Source: an uncultured Oscillospiraceae bacterium
GTDB lineage: Bacteria; Bacillota; Clostridia; Oscillospirales; Oscillospiraceae
DNA: 58,048 nucleotides
Direction of reading: 5' to 3'
Assembly (NCBI GenBank): GCA_904420145.1
Contig: CAJFUI010000003.1
Span: 1-58,048 of the forward strand
Made by a program: the position numbers and the translations under genes. Positions 23,628-33,991 of this stretch are shown one piece after another (the first letter of the stretch is position 1; each line of letters opens with the position of its first letter). The notes below the pieces were generated by a model. That model ran no database searches. It was not told where the DNA came from and saw only the letters and a program-made list of their open reading frames with translations.

Positions 23628-25736
23628 ATGAAAAGAATTTGCTCCCTGCTCCTTGCGGCACTCCTCTTAGCCGGCCTTCTGCCCATTTCCGCTCTGGCGG
23701 ATGAGGGGGCCATGACCATCAGCGACGAGGGCGTCGCCTTTATCGCCGGCTTTGAGGGCTACCGGCAGTACGCCTATGAGGACGGGGGCAAGTGGTACAT
23801 CGGCTACGGCACCAGTTGTGAGGCCGACGAATTTCCCGACGGCGTCACGGAGGAGGAGGCGGAGCAGCTGCTGCGGGACCACCTGGTGGATATGGAGGCC
23901 ATGCTCAACTCCTTTCTGCTGCGCTACGAGGTGGAGCTGACCCAGTATCAGTATGACGCGCTGGTCAGCCTGACCTACAACATCGGCACCACATGGATCA
24001 ACCCCTCCTACCGCCTGTGCCAGTATCTGATGGGGAATCTGCCCGACAGCACCCGGGATGATGTGGTCAACTATATCGGCACCTGGTGCCATGTGGGCCG
24101 GGATGTGGTCCACGGGCTGGCCCTGCGCCGCCTGCAGGAGGCCTATCTGTTTTTAGACGGGGACTATGAGAACGCCGGAGCGGAGGAGTACACCTACGTC
24201 CACTTCGACGTGGAGGCGGACGAGATCGAACACAGTACCGTGTTCTACCGGATCAATGAGACCTATGACCTCCTCCCCACCCCCACCCGCCCGGGGAAGT
24301 ATTTCCAAGGCTGGTATACCGCCGAGGGGGTCCAGCTGACCGGCGACGACATCGCCGTAGCCCCGGTGACGGTGAGCGCCAAGTGGGGCAGCAGCCCCGT
24401 GGAGGACACCGGCGTGTTCTCCACTCCATGGGACAACCCCTACTCGGATCTACAGGAGGGGGAGTGGTACTACTCCTATGTGAAAAATCTCACCCGGGCC
24501 GGCATGGTGGACGGCTATCCCGACGGCAGCTTCCGTCCCGCCCAGACCATCACCGCCGGGGAGGCCCTGAAGCTGATTCTGCTGACCGCTGGGTACACCG
24601 AGCAGGAGATGATCGACGAGCACTGGGCCAGCGGCTATTTGGATCTGGCCCTGGAGGAGGGCTACCTCTCCGCCGAGGATGTGCCTGATCTGGACGCGCC
24701 CATCAGCCGCAGGCTGATCGCCCAGCTATCCGCCCTGGCCTTAGAGCTGCCGGAGAGCGACACCGACAGTCCCTTTACCGACACAGACGACCCCTATGTA
24801 ATGGCCCTGTACGACGCGGCTATCGTCACCGGCAGCTATGACGACGCCGGAAACCTGGTGTACCTGCCGGAGGAGGGGATCATCCGCTCCGAGCTGTGCG
24901 CGCTGGTGTGGCGGATGGTCCAGTACGTGCCCCCAGTGGAGGAGCCGGAAGAGGAGGAGCCCGAGGAGCCTGCAGAGCCGGATCCCACGCCGGAGGAGCT
25001 GGGCTACATCCTCTACGGCAACCAGAAGGTGGAAATCTTAGAGGGTGTGGAGGTCTGCCAGTACGACGCCAGCCTCTTCCGCAAGGAGGGCAGCATCATG
25101 TACTATGACGACGACAGCGTGGACACCTCCATCGGCATCGATGTGTCCAACTACCAGGGGGATGTGGACTGGGAGGCCGTAGCCGCCGACGGCATCGAGT
25201 TTGTCTTTCTGCGGGTGGGCTTCCGGGGCTACACCGAGGGCACGCTGAACATGGACCACCGCTTCCTCCAGAATGTGGAGGGCGCCGCAGAGGCGGGGCT
25301 GAAGGTCGGGGTCTACTTCTTCTCCACCGCCACCAGCGAGGAGGAGGCCATTCAGGAGGCTGAGTTCGTTCTGGACGCCATTGAGGGCTATGACATCGAC
25401 TACCCCGTGGTATTTGACTGGGAGGCCAACAGCAGCTCCTACCGCAACTATGGCTTAGATACCCAGACACTGACCGACGCGGCCATCGCCTTCTGCGAGC
25501 GGGTGAAGGAGGAGGGGTACACCCCCATGATCTACTTCAACCTCCCCACCGGCTATCTGCGTTACGACCTCAGCCAGCTGACGGACTACGACTTCTGGTT
25601 TGCCCAATACCCCTCCTCCGACGCCATGTACCCCACCATGTACTACAACTACCAGGTCTGGCAGTATACCGACAGCGGCAGCGTGGACGGCATCGACGGC
25701 CGGGTGGATATGAACATCGCTTGGAAGCGCTGGTAA
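23628..25736 (+). CDS. Secreted double muramidase: GH24 - SLH region - GH25
   Basis: 702-residue exported protein with two unrelated lysozyme folds. Order: signal peptide (1-24, ends ALA); GH24 phage-type lysozyme (about 29-185) with Glu43 and Asp52 in FEGYRQYAYEDGG; an InlB-like repeat (about 190-262, GKYFQGWYTAEG); SLH-like region (about 275-440, MVDGYPDGSFRPAQTITAGEA) for wall attachment; Glu/Pro-rich linker (about 440-465); GH25 muramidase (about 500-702) starting IGIDVSNYQGDVDW with Asp597 and Glu599 in VFDWEA. The residue before IGYG in GH24 is Tyr57 rather than the usual Thr. Monocistronic. Likely acts in wall turnover, mother-cell lysis or competition. The GH25 half looks fully active; GH24 activity is less sure. 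Confidence 0.9.
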   Translation: MKRICSLLLAALLLAGLLPISALADEGAMTISDEGVAFIAGFEGYRQYAYEDGGKWYIGYGTSCEADEFPDGVTEEEAEQLLRDHLVDMEAMLNSFLLRYEVELTQYQYDALVSLTYNIGTTWINPSYRLCQYLMGNLPDSTRDDVVNYIGTWCHVGRDVVHGLALRRLQEAYLFLDGDYENAGAEEYTYVHFDVEADEIEHSTVFYRINETYDLLPTPTRPGKYFQGWYTAEGVQLTGDDIAVAPVTVSAKWGSSPVEDTGVFSTPWDNPYSDLQEGEWYYSYVKNLTRAGMVDGYPDGSFRPAQTITAGEALKLILLTAGYTEQEMIDEHWASGYLDLALEEGYLSAEDVPDLDAPISRRLIAQLSALALELPESDTDSPFTDTDDPYVMALYDAAIVTGSYDDAGNLVYLPEEGIIRSELCALVWRMVQYVPPVEEPEEEEPEEPAEPDPTPEELGYILYGNQKVEILEGVEVCQYDASLFRKEGSIMYYDDDSVDTSIGIDVSNYQGDVDWEAVAADGIEFVFLRVGFRGYTEGTLNMDHRFLQNVEGAAEAGLKVGVYFFSTATSEEEAIQEAEFVLDAIEGYDIDYPVVFDWEANSSSYRNYGLDTQTLTDAAIAFCERVKEEGYTPMIYFNLPTGYLRYDLSQLTDYDFWFAQYPSSDAMYPTMYYNYQVWQYTDSGSVDGIDGRVDMNIAWKRW

Positions 25737-25757
25737 AGAATATCGCAAGTCCCCGAC

Positions 25758-25797
25758 GGGGCGCGCCGCGGCGGCAAAGGCCGGGCGCGCCCTTTTT
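25758..25797 (+). terminator. Terminator of the double-muramidase gene
   Basis: GGGCGCGCC/GGCGCGCCC followed by TTTTT. Confidence 0.85.
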
Positions 25798-25804
25798 CCG
25801 CGGA

Positions 25805-25836
25805 GGCCCGGCAAAGCCGGCAGTGTGCTGCCGGGC

Positions 25837-25850
<14 letters not shown>
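25805..25850 (+). terminator. Second terminator upstream of obg
   Basis: GCCCGGCA/TGCCGGGC followed by TTGC and eight T. Its T-tract overlaps the obg -35 element, so it may be a backup terminator. Confidence 0.7.
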
Positions 25851-27185
<1,335 letters not shown>

Positions 27186-27215
27186 AAGGGTATGCTGTTT
27201 GCATATCCTTTGCAT

Positions 27216-27253
27216 AAAGCGACTGGAGGGAAGCGGCCCTCCAGCCGCTTTTT
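27216..27253 (+). terminator. obg terminator
   Basis: AAGCG-ACTGGAGGG/CCCTCCAGC-CGCTT followed by TTTTCTG. Confidence 0.85.
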
Positions 27254-27278
27254 CTGCTGTTTACAAGCCTTTTGTCTC

Positions 27279-27307
27279 TTGACAAGGGCGCGTCTTCCCG
27301 GTATTGT
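27279..27307 (+). promoter_or_regulatory. Promoter of the multi-helix membrane protein gene
   Basis: TTGACA (27279-27284), 17 bases, TATTGT (27302-27307). Confidence 0.5.
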
Positions 27308-27360
27308 ATATTTGATGCGGATCCACTCTGCGTCTGTGGAAAAGGGAAGGAGAATGCCAA

Positions 27361-28224
27361 ATGTTAGATTATAACACCATACAGAATATGATTGAGAGCG
27401 CCTCCAGTATGCTGGGCACCCTGTTTTACGCCATGGTCCTTGAGAAGATAGGCGGCGGCAGCAGTAATGGCGGGATGGTCGTCACGATTGTCGCCCTTAT
27501 TCTCACCCTATTGGGCCTTTTCTTCTGCTTCCTCGGCTACCGGTTCCGCCGGATCGTCGGCGCATTTCCGTGGGCAGTGATTGCTTTCACCATTTCTGGC
27601 ATGGTCACCGGCTCAAGTGGACTTGACTCAACGGTACAGATTCTGATCGCCATAGTTGTCGGCGTGGCGGTGGGCGCCCTGTGCTTCCGGTTCCAGAAGG
27701 CGGGGACCTTTCTGTTCTGCTTTTTGTCGGTGGCGGGCCTTTTCTTCCTGCTGACGGTTTCCATGTTTGATATCGCCATGGGATCTGGCTTCTCCCTCTC
27801 CACCGTCACCCCTGCCCTGCTGGTGGGCCTGGTGTACGCCATCGCGGCCATGAAGTGGACGAAGCCCCTGATGGTCCTTGCCACCGCCGCCTTCGGCGGC
27901 GTGGCGGCGGGCATGGGGGTGGCCCTTTTGATGAATGTCAACTCCTACAGCACCTGCCGGACCATCATGATTGTGGCCGTCGCCGCGGGGGCAATCTTCC
28001 AGTGGGTCAAGAGCCAGCCCAAGGCTGCCGCTCCGGCGGCCCCGGCCCAGCAAACCGCCGTTTCCGTGCAGCAGCCGGTGCAGCCGATCCAAACCGTCCA
28101 GCCCCCTCAGCCCCAAGCTCCGGCCCAGCAGGACGCTCCTCCGGCTCAGCCCCAGCAGGTCGCTGCCCAGAGCGCTCCCCAAAACGCGGCGGATGTTCCC
28201 TCCGGCGGTCAGAAGACGGAGTAA
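27361..28224 (+). CDS. Multi-helix membrane protein with Ala/Pro/Gln-rich tail (DUF4203/TMEM198-like)
   Basis: 287 residues with about seven membrane helices between residues 35 and 220. The helix arrangement and the loop GYRFRR resemble DUF4203-type proteins, but the match is loose. The last 70 residues are a low-complexity, likely disordered tail of Ala, Pro and Gln ending SGGQKTE. The tail is like the A/P/Q linkers of the zinc-ribbon membrane proteins at 52786-57044, though no zinc ribbon is present here. AAGGAG precedes the ATG. Monocistronic, ahead of the proline genes. Confidence 0.75.
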   Translation: MLDYNTIQNMIESASSMLGTLFYAMVLEKIGGGSSNGGMVVTIVALILTLLGLFFCFLGYRFRRIVGAFPWAVIAFTISGMVTGSSGLDSTVQILIAIVVGVAVGALCFRFQKAGTFLFCFLSVAGLFFLLTVSMFDIAMGSGFSLSTVTPALLVGLVYAIAAMKWTKPLMVLATAAFGGVAAGMGVALLMNVNSYSTCRTIMIVAVAAGAIFQWVKSQPKAAAPAAPAQQTAVSVQQPVQPIQTVQPPQPQAPAQQDAPPAQPQQVAAQSAPQNAADVPSGGQKTE

Positions 28225-28242
28225 AGCGAGCACAGCGAAAAG

Positions 28243-28268
28243 GCGCCGCGGCAATCGCCGCGGCGTTT
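28243..28268 (+). terminator. Hairpin before proB
   Basis: CGCCGCGG/CCGCGGCG around 4-5 bases, followed by TTTCC. The weak T-tract may allow partial read-through into proB. Confidence 0.55.
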
Positions 28269-28355
28269 CCGACACCGTACTCTACAGGGTGGGACAGCAT
28301 CACTCCTTTCCCTGTCAGCAGTGTGATCCAATCCAACCCTGGGAGGCAATTTTCT

Positions 28356-29150
28356 ATGCGAATTGTTGTAAAGGTGGGCACCTCCACTCTCGCCCACGCC
28401 ACCGGGCGGCTGAATATCCGCCACGTGGAGGACTTGGTGAAGGTGCTCAGTGATATTAAAAATGCCGGCCATGAGGTGATTTTGGTCTCCTCCGGCGCCA
28501 TCGGCATGGGCGTGGGCAAGCTAAACCTGCCGGGACGGCCCTCCGACATGCCCACCAAGCAGGCGGCCGCCGCTGTGGGGCAGTGCGAGCTGATGTACAC
28601 CTACGACCGCCTCTTTACCAAATACAGCCACACCGTGGCCCAGATTCTCCTCAACGGCGGGGACATTCAGGACCCCCACCGCTGCACCAATGTGCAGACC
28701 ACCCTCCGGCGGCTGCTGGAGCTGGGCGCGCTGCCGATCATCAACGAAAACGACGCGGTGGGCACCGACGAGATCGGCGTAACTACCACCATTGGGGAAA
28801 ACGACACCCTCTCCGCCATTGTAGCCCAGCTGGCCCAAGCGGACCTGCTGGTGCTCCTCAGCGATATCGACGGGCTCTACACCGCCGACCCCCACAGGGA
28901 CCCCAGCGCGGCGCTGATCCCCGTGGTGGAGGCCATCACCCCGGAGATCGAGGCCCTGGCCGGAGGAGCCGGCAGCGGCCTTGGCACCGGCGGCATGGCC
29001 ACCAAGCTGAAAGCGGCCAGACTGGTCACTGAGATCGGCTGCGACATGGTCATCACCAACGGCGACCACCCGGAGTCCCTCTACGACATCGCAGAGGGAA
29101 AGGCCGTGGGCACCCGGTTCTTGGCCAACCCAAAAGGTGGAAAACAATGA
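28356..29150 (+). CDS. proB: Glutamate 5-kinase ProB
   Basis: First step of proline synthesis: glutamate plus ATP to glutamyl-5-phosphate. 264 residues from MRIVVKVGTSTLAHATG, with SSGAIGMGVGKL, NENDAVGTDEIG and LSDIDGLYTADP. It contains only the amino acid kinase domain; the C-terminal PUA domain of longer ProB proteins is absent, as in many Clostridia. GGGAGG lies 9 bases before the ATG. The stop overlaps the following hydrolase (ATGA). Confidence 0.97.
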   Translation: MRIVVKVGTSTLAHATGRLNIRHVEDLVKVLSDIKNAGHEVILVSSGAIGMGVGKLNLPGRPSDMPTKQAAAAVGQCELMYTYDRLFTKYSHTVAQILLNGGDIQDPHRCTNVQTTLRRLLELGALPIINENDAVGTDEIGVTTTIGENDTLSAIVAQLAQADLLVLLSDIDGLYTADPHRDPSAALIPVVEAITPEIEALAGGAGSGLGTGGMATKLKAARLVTEIGCDMVITNGDHPESLYDIAEGKAVGTRFLANPKGGKQ

Positions 29151-29995
29151 ACCGGGATGTGATGGTCTTTGGGCGAAAGATGCATGCCTGTCTGTTAGGG
29201 GGCGGGGAGATCCCTATTCTCCTTCTGTCCGGCAGCGGCGTCCCGCTGCCGCAGGTGGAGTACAGCCCCCTGACCAAGGCCCTCTCCCATAACCATCTGG
29301 TTGTGGTGCTGGAAAAGTTTGGCTACGGCGCCAGCGACTCTGTGGATGACAGCCGTGAAATCCGCCAGGTGGTGGCGGAATACCGGGCGGCTGTGGCGGC
29401 ACTGGACCTTTCTCTGCCGCTGGTCTTAGCCGCCCACAGCATGGGCTTTCTGGAGGCGCTGTACTGGGCCCAGCACTATCCGGAGGAGGTGCTGGCCCTT
29501 GTGGGCATTGACCCCGCCACACCAGAGAGCTATCAGGACGTTGATATCGCCAAGTCGGAAAAACAGCTTCAGACTTTGGCGCAAAAGCCCCGCCTGCAGA
29601 AGGTGACCGCAAAAAGCTACTGCCGTCAGCTCTGCCGGCGGCTCGCCATCCCCAAAAGCCGGCGGGTCGATTTGGAGGCCAAAGCGCTCCACAGCATCGC
29701 CGGTCCGGTGTGGCTGGCGGAGTGCAGGGCGCTGCCGGACAACCTCGACGCGATTGCCGCCCTGCCGCTGCCGAGGACCATTCCCACCCTCTTTTTCCTC
29801 TCCAACGGAAAGGGGACCAACATGCCCGCCCCTGTTTGGCGGCAGCATGGCATGGATTTTCTGAAAGGGATGGTCTACAGCGATTCGGTCCTGCTGGACC
29901 TGCCCCACAACCTCTACCAGCTTGCGCCGGATCTCATTGCCCAGAGGATCACCGATTGGCTCGAATCGCTGCTGCAGATCACAAAAGAGCGTTGA
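29147..29995 (+). CDS. Alpha/beta hydrolase, substrate unknown
   Basis: 282 residues with the alpha/beta-hydrolase pattern: LLLSGSGVPLP as the oxyanion-hole loop, AAHSMGF nucleophile elbow (Ser) and a C-terminal DLPHNLY (His). The acid is probably in the strand near residue 230-250. No signal peptide. Translationally coupled to proB and followed by a small membrane protein and proA, so it is co-transcribed with proline synthesis. Its role there is not known. Confidence 0.85.
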   Translation: MNRDVMVFGRKMHACLLGGGEIPILLLSGSGVPLPQVEYSPLTKALSHNHLVVVLEKFGYGASDSVDDSREIRQVVAEYRAAVAALDLSLPLVLAAHSMGFLEALYWAQHYPEEVLALVGIDPATPESYQDVDIAKSEKQLQTLAQKPRLQKVTAKSYCRQLCRRLAIPKSRRVDLEAKALHSIAGPVWLAECRALPDNLDAIAALPLPRTIPTLFFLSNGKGTNMPAPVWRQHGMDFLKGMVYSDSVLLDLPHNLYQLAPDLIAQRITDWLESLLQITKER

Positions 29996-30094
29996 GGAGG
30001 GCGCGCTGCCGCTGAATGGGGCTGCTCTGCTTTTCGCAGATGCGTACGCAGGCGCTGACAGATATGGGACTTTTGCCCAACAGGAGGAGCTGAC

Positions 30095-30379
30095 GTGAGC
30101 GATCTGTTTGAAATCCTTCTTGAATTTTTGGTGGAGGGCAGCATCGAGGCCGTGGGCTCCAAGGAGGTGCCCCTATGGGCGCGCATCGCCCTCGCCGCCG
30201 TGCTGGCGGCGGCGCTGATCGGCCTCTTTGCCCTGCTGATCTGCGCGGGAGTCGGCGCCAACCGCCCCGGGCTTCTGGTCCTGGCGGGCGTTGGGCTGTC
30301 CCTGTGCTGCGTTCCGGCGGCGGTCAAGATCCGGCGCTGGAGAAACATTCGTCTGAAGAAAAAAGGAGAGGAACGATGA
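30095..30379 (+). CDS. Small two-helix membrane protein, unknown
   Basis: 94 residues starting at GTG with GGAGGAG 5 bases upstream. Acidic N-terminus ([19 protein letters not shown]), two membrane helices (about 30-51 and 56-76) and a basic tail ([15 protein letters not shown]). The stop overlaps the proA start (ATGATGA), indicating coupling. No family recognised. Confidence 0.7.
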   Translation: MSDLFEILLEFLVEGSIEAVGSKEVPLWARIALAAVLAAALIGLFALLICAGVGANRPGLLVLAGVGLSLCCVPAAVKIRRWRNIRLKKKGEER

Positions 30380-31635
30380 TGACCACACAGGAACTGCTGC
30401 AAAAGGCCAAGAGGGCCAAGACCTCTCTTGCCACTGCCTCAACGGCGGTAAAAAACGCCGCTCTGCTGGCCATGGCCGGCGCCCTTGAGGCGGATACGTC
30501 CCCCATTCTCGCGGCCAACGCCATGGACATGGAGGCCGCCTGGGGCCACATCTCCGAGGTAATGCTGGACCGGCTGGCCCTGAGCGAGCAGCGCCTCGCC
30601 GGCATGGCCCAGGGCATCCGGGAGGTGGCCGCCCTCCCCGACCCGGTGGGTCAGGTGCTGCGGCGGGTGGAGCGGCCCAACGGCCTTGTGATCGAAAAGA
30701 CGGCGGTGCCCATGGGGGTCATCGCCATCATCTATGAGAGCCGCCCCAATGTCACCAGCGACGCCGCCGTGCTGGCGCTGAAGGCGGGCAGCGCCTGCGT
30801 GCTGCGCTGCGGCAAGGAGGCCCACCGCTCCGCCGCCGCCATCGTCGCCGCCCTGCAGAAGGGCCTTGCCTCCAGCGGCCTCTCCCCTGACCTGGTGCAG
30901 CTGGTGGAGGACACCTCCCGACAGAGCGCCAACGAGCTTATGACCGCCTCGGGTCTGGTGGATCTGCTGATCCCCCGGGGGGGCGCCGGGCTCATCCGCG
31001 CCTGCGTGGAGAACGCCACGGTCAACGTGATTGAGACGGGCACGGGGATCTGTCACGTCTACGTGGACGAGAGCGCGGATCTGGACATGGCGCTGAACAT
31101 TGTGGAGAACGCCAAAACCAGCCGCCCCAGCGTGTGCAACGCCGAGGAGGTGCTGCTGGTCCACCGCAGCGCGGCGGCGGAGCTGCTGCCCCGGCTGCGC
31201 CGGCGGCTGGTGGAGGACCGCGCCGCCGCGGGAAAAGTCCCCGTGGAGCTGCGGCTGGACAGCACAGCTGCCGCCATCATCCCCGGCACCCCCGCCGGCC
31301 CGGCGGACTTCGACACGGAGTTTTTGGACTACATCTTAGCAGTGAAGGTGGTGGACAGTGTCGACGAGGCCATCGCCCACATCGCCGCTCACTCCACCGG
31401 CCACAGCGACGCCATCCTCACCCGGGACAGCGAGGCCGCTAAGCGCTTTACCGCCTTGGTGGACAGCGCCGCGGTGTATGTCAACGCCTCCACACGCTTT
31501 ACCGACGGCGGGGAATTCGGCCTTGGCTGCGAGATGGGCATCTCCACCCAGAAGCTCCACGCCCGGGGACCCATGGGCTTGGAGGAGCTGTGCACCTACA
31601 AGTACGTCATCACCGGCAGCGGCCAGATCCGCTGA
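30376..31635 (+). CDS. proA: Gamma-glutamyl phosphate reductase ProA
   Basis: NADPH-dependent second step of proline synthesis, giving glutamate-5-semialdehyde. 419 residues from [15 protein letters not shown], an aldehyde dehydrogenase fold with the catalytic Cys in [24 protein letters not shown] near the cofactor site and the C-terminal [25 protein letters not shown] precedes the ATG. Confidence 0.98.
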   Translation: MMTTQELLQKAKRAKTSLATASTAVKNAALLAMAGALEADTSPILAANAMDMEAAWGHISEVMLDRLALSEQRLAGMAQGIREVAALPDPVGQVLRRVERPNGLVIEKTAVPMGVIAIIYESRPNVTSDAAVLALKAGSACVLRCGKEAHRSAAAIVAALQKGLASSGLSPDLVQLVEDTSRQSANELMTASGLVDLLIPRGGAGLIRACVENATVNVIETGTGICHVYVDESADLDMALNIVENAKTSRPSVCNAEEVLLVHRSAAAELLPRLRRRLVEDRAAAGKVPVELRLDSTAAAIIPGTPAGPADFDTEFLDYILAVKVVDSVDEAIAHIAAHSTGHSDAILTRDSEAAKRFTALVDSAAVYVNASTRFTDGGEFGLGCEMGISTQKLHARGPMGLEELCTYKYVITGSGQIR

Positions 31636-31719
31636 CCGCCCGAGGGGCCCCTTCCCTGCGCCGGGAGGCGCCCCGCATTTTGATGGATGCCGCGTACAGC
31701 GGCGGAATGGGGGATTTTT

Positions 31720-32526
31720 ATGTCAACCTACACCTTTGGATTTATCGGCACGGGTAGCATGGGCGGCGCCATCGCCCGGGCCCTGTGCAAGACCGTCCCC
31801 GCCGAGAGCGTTCTCCTGGCCAACCGCACGGCAGAGAAGGCCCAGTCGCTGGCCCAGGAGCTGGGCTGCGCCGCAGGCAGCAACGAGGAGGTAGCCCAGC
31901 GCTGCCGCTATCTCTTTCTCGGCGTCAAGCCCCAGATGATGGGGGATATGCTCTCCCCCCTGCTGCAGATCCTTGCCTCCCGGCAGGACCGCTTTGTCCT
32001 TGTGACCATGGCGGCGGGGCTGACCATGGAGAAGGTGGCGGCCATGGCCGGGGGGGACTACCCGGTGATCCGCATCATGCCTAACACCCCCTGCGGCATC
32101 GGCCGTGGGCTGATCCTTTACACCGCCAACGACCGCGTGACCCAGGAGGAGCTGGAGGCCTTCACCGCCGCTTTGTCCGCCGCCGGGACGCTGGATCCCT
32201 TGGAGGAGCGGCTCATCGACGCCGGCAGCGCCGTAGCGGGCTGCGGCCCCGCCTTTGTCTGCCAGTTTATCGAGGCCCTCGCCGACGGCGGCGTGGCCTG
32301 CGGCCTTCCCCGGAAGAAGGCGCTGCTCTACGCTGCCCAGATGGTGGAGGGCTCCGCCGCGCTGGTTTTAGAGAGCGGGGACTCCCCCGCCGCTTTGAAG
32401 GACGCGGTGTGCTCCCCCGGCGGCTCTACCATCGCCGGGGTCCGCACCCTGGAGGAGAGGGCCTTCCGCGGCGCCGTTATGGATGCGGTGATCGCCGCCG
32501 CAGAGCGGACCAAGGCGCTGGGATAG
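31720..32526 (+). CDS. proC: Pyrroline-5-carboxylate reductase ProC
   Basis: Final step of proline synthesis. 268 residues from MSTYTFGFIGTGSMGGAIA (Rossmann NAD(P)-binding loop), with MPNTPCGIGRG and the C-terminal signature SPGGSTIAGVRTLEE. Start at 31720 after GGGGG; the longer frame from 31687 is not conserved-looking. With proB and proA this completes the pathway in one transcription unit. Confidence 0.97.
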   Translation: MSTYTFGFIGTGSMGGAIARALCKTVPAESVLLANRTAEKAQSLAQELGCAAGSNEEVAQRCRYLFLGVKPQMMGDMLSPLLQILASRQDRFVLVTMAAGLTMEKVAAMAGGDYPVIRIMPNTPCGIGRGLILYTANDRVTQEELEAFTAALSAAGTLDPLEERLIDAGSAVAGCGPAFVCQFIEALADGGVACGLPRKKALLYAAQMVEGSAALVLESGDSPAALKDAVCSPGGSTIAGVRTLEERAFRGAVMDAVIAAAERTKALG

Positions 32527-32586
32527 GCACCGGCGCCCCCGTTTGTGAACCGATCATCTTTATCAACGAAAAAGGAGAGCACAGAG

Positions 32587-33042
32587 ATGCGGAAATATCT
32601 GATGATTAACGGGTCGAATATGAACCTGATGGGCATGCGGGAGCCCTGCTACGGCACGGTGACCATGGCGGAGGTGGAGGAGAAGCTGACCAAATTGGCT
32701 GCGGAGTACGGCGTGGAGGTGGAGTTCTACCAGTCCAACCACGAGGGGGACATTGTGGACAAGCTGCAGGAGGTCCGCGGGAAGGTGGACGGCATCTTTA
32801 TGAACCCTGCCGCCTTTACCTACACCTCCATCGCCATCCGGGACGCCATCTGTGCCTGCAACCACCGGGTGGTGGAGGTCCACGTCAGCAACATCCACGC
32901 CCGGGAGGAGTTCCGGCACCACAGCATGCTGGCCCCCATTATCGAGGGGCAGTTCGTGGGCCTTGGCGCCAAGGGCTATGAGATGGCCTTCCGCTACTTA
33001 GTGGAGACCGACCAAGAGAAGGACGCCCAGCAGGGGCGATAA
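32587..33042 (+). CDS. Type II 3-dehydroquinate dehydratase-like protein (AroQ family)
   Basis: 151 residues with the AroQ fold: NGSNMNLMGMREPCYGT (family NGPNLNLLGxREPxxYG, including the catalytic Tyr), NHEGDIVDKLQE and VHVSNIHAREEFRHHS (catalytic His and substrate Arg). Two unusual changes: the usual THTS motif is TYTS (NPAAFTYTS), replacing a substrate-binding His, and the Pro of NGPN is Ser. No other shikimate genes are nearby. It may have dehydroquinase activity or act on a related compound. AAAAAGGAGAG precedes the ATG. Confidence 0.85.
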   Translation: MRKYLMINGSNMNLMGMREPCYGTVTMAEVEEKLTKLAAEYGVEVEFYQSNHEGDIVDKLQEVRGKVDGIFMNPAAFTYTSIAIRDAICACNHRVVEVHVSNIHAREEFRHHSMLAPIIEGQFVGLGAKGYEMAFRYLVETDQEKDAQQGR

Positions 33043-33073
33043 TCGATACCATCTGTAAACAAGGGGAAATTCC

Positions 33074-33847
33074 ATGATTAAGCTCATCGTCAGTGACATC
33101 GACGGTACGCTGCTGCAGGACGGGGAGAAGGACATCTCCCCCGTCATCTTTTGTGAAATCCACCGTCTGCGGGAGAAAGGGCTGATTTTCTGTCCCGCCA
33201 GCGGCCGGCAGTACAACAGCCTCCGGGGGCTCTTCGCCCCTATCGCCGACGAGCTGACCTATCTCTGTGACAACGGCTCCATTCTCTACGGCCCCGGCAA
33301 TCCCGGGCCCATTCTCTCCAAGACCGTGATGGACCGGGATGCAGCCATCGCCCTGTCCTATGACATTCTCGCCGATCCCCAGTGCGAGGTGCTCCTCTCC
33401 GGGGCCAATATGGACTACCTCTGCTCCCGGGACAGCGCCCTGGCGGATCGGATCCGCTACTTCACCGGGTACAACCTGACCTCCATCCGCCGCCCGGAGG
33501 ATGTACCGGAGGAGATTATCAAGGTCTCCGCCTACTGCCGGCAGGGGGCGGCGGTTTTCGCCCCCGCCATCGCTCCCCGGTGGGCAGACCGCTTCTTCGC
33601 CGCCGTGGCCGGGCAGGCCTGGCTGGACTTCAACAATGCCACCAAGGGCACCGGCCTGCAGGAGCTCTGCCGGGTGTTCTCTATCGCCCCTGATGAGGTC
33701 ATGGCCTTTGGGGACAACTACAACGACCTGCCCATGCTGGACTTTGCAGGACACCCCTATTTGATGGCCGGCGCCTCCGCCGCCCTTCGGGAGAGCCATC
33801 CCTTCCCCCTCTGCCGCAGGGTGGAGGACATTCTGCAAACCCTATAA
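33074..33847 (+). CDS. Cof-type HAD hydrolase
   Basis: 257-residue cytoplasmic phosphatase of the Cof/IIB HAD group: motif I VSDIDGTLLQD (nucleophile Asp and DGT), cap domain in the middle, motif IV AFGDNYNDLPML. Likely dephosphorylates a sugar phosphate or cofactor; the substrate cannot be predicted. AAGGGGAAATTCC precedes the ATG. Last gene of the proline-gene strand run. Confidence 0.92.
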   Translation: MIKLIVSDIDGTLLQDGEKDISPVIFCEIHRLREKGLIFCPASGRQYNSLRGLFAPIADELTYLCDNGSILYGPGNPGPILSKTVMDRDAAIALSYDILADPQCEVLLSGANMDYLCSRDSALADRIRYFTGYNLTSIRRPEDVPEEIIKVSAYCRQGAAVFAPAIAPRWADRFFAAVAGQAWLDFNNATKGTGLQELCRVFSIAPDEVMAFGDNYNDLPMLDFAGHPYLMAGASAALRESHPFPLCRRVEDILQTL

Positions 33848-33855
33848 AAACAGCT

Positions 33856-33880
33856 GCGCCGCGTCGAAACGACGCGGCGC
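33856..33880 (+). terminator. Hairpin after the HAD gene
   Basis: GCGCCGCGTCG/CGACGCGGCGC with an AAA loop, 9 bases past the stop. Very stable but without a T-tract. Confidence 0.6.
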
Positions 33881-33991
33881 GCGGCATATTCAAAACAAAG
33901 CCGCTTTTTGAAAGGGGACAGCTTTCTTCCGCCTGCTGCAGGCGGCGGAGCCTTTACGCGGCCTTCCTTTATCTGGGGCTTTGCAGAGCAG

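Noticed and set aside
27855..28355. N-terminal extension of the proB frame
   Set aside because: It overlaps the membrane protein gene in another frame; ProB homology begins at 28356 with a good ribosome binding site.
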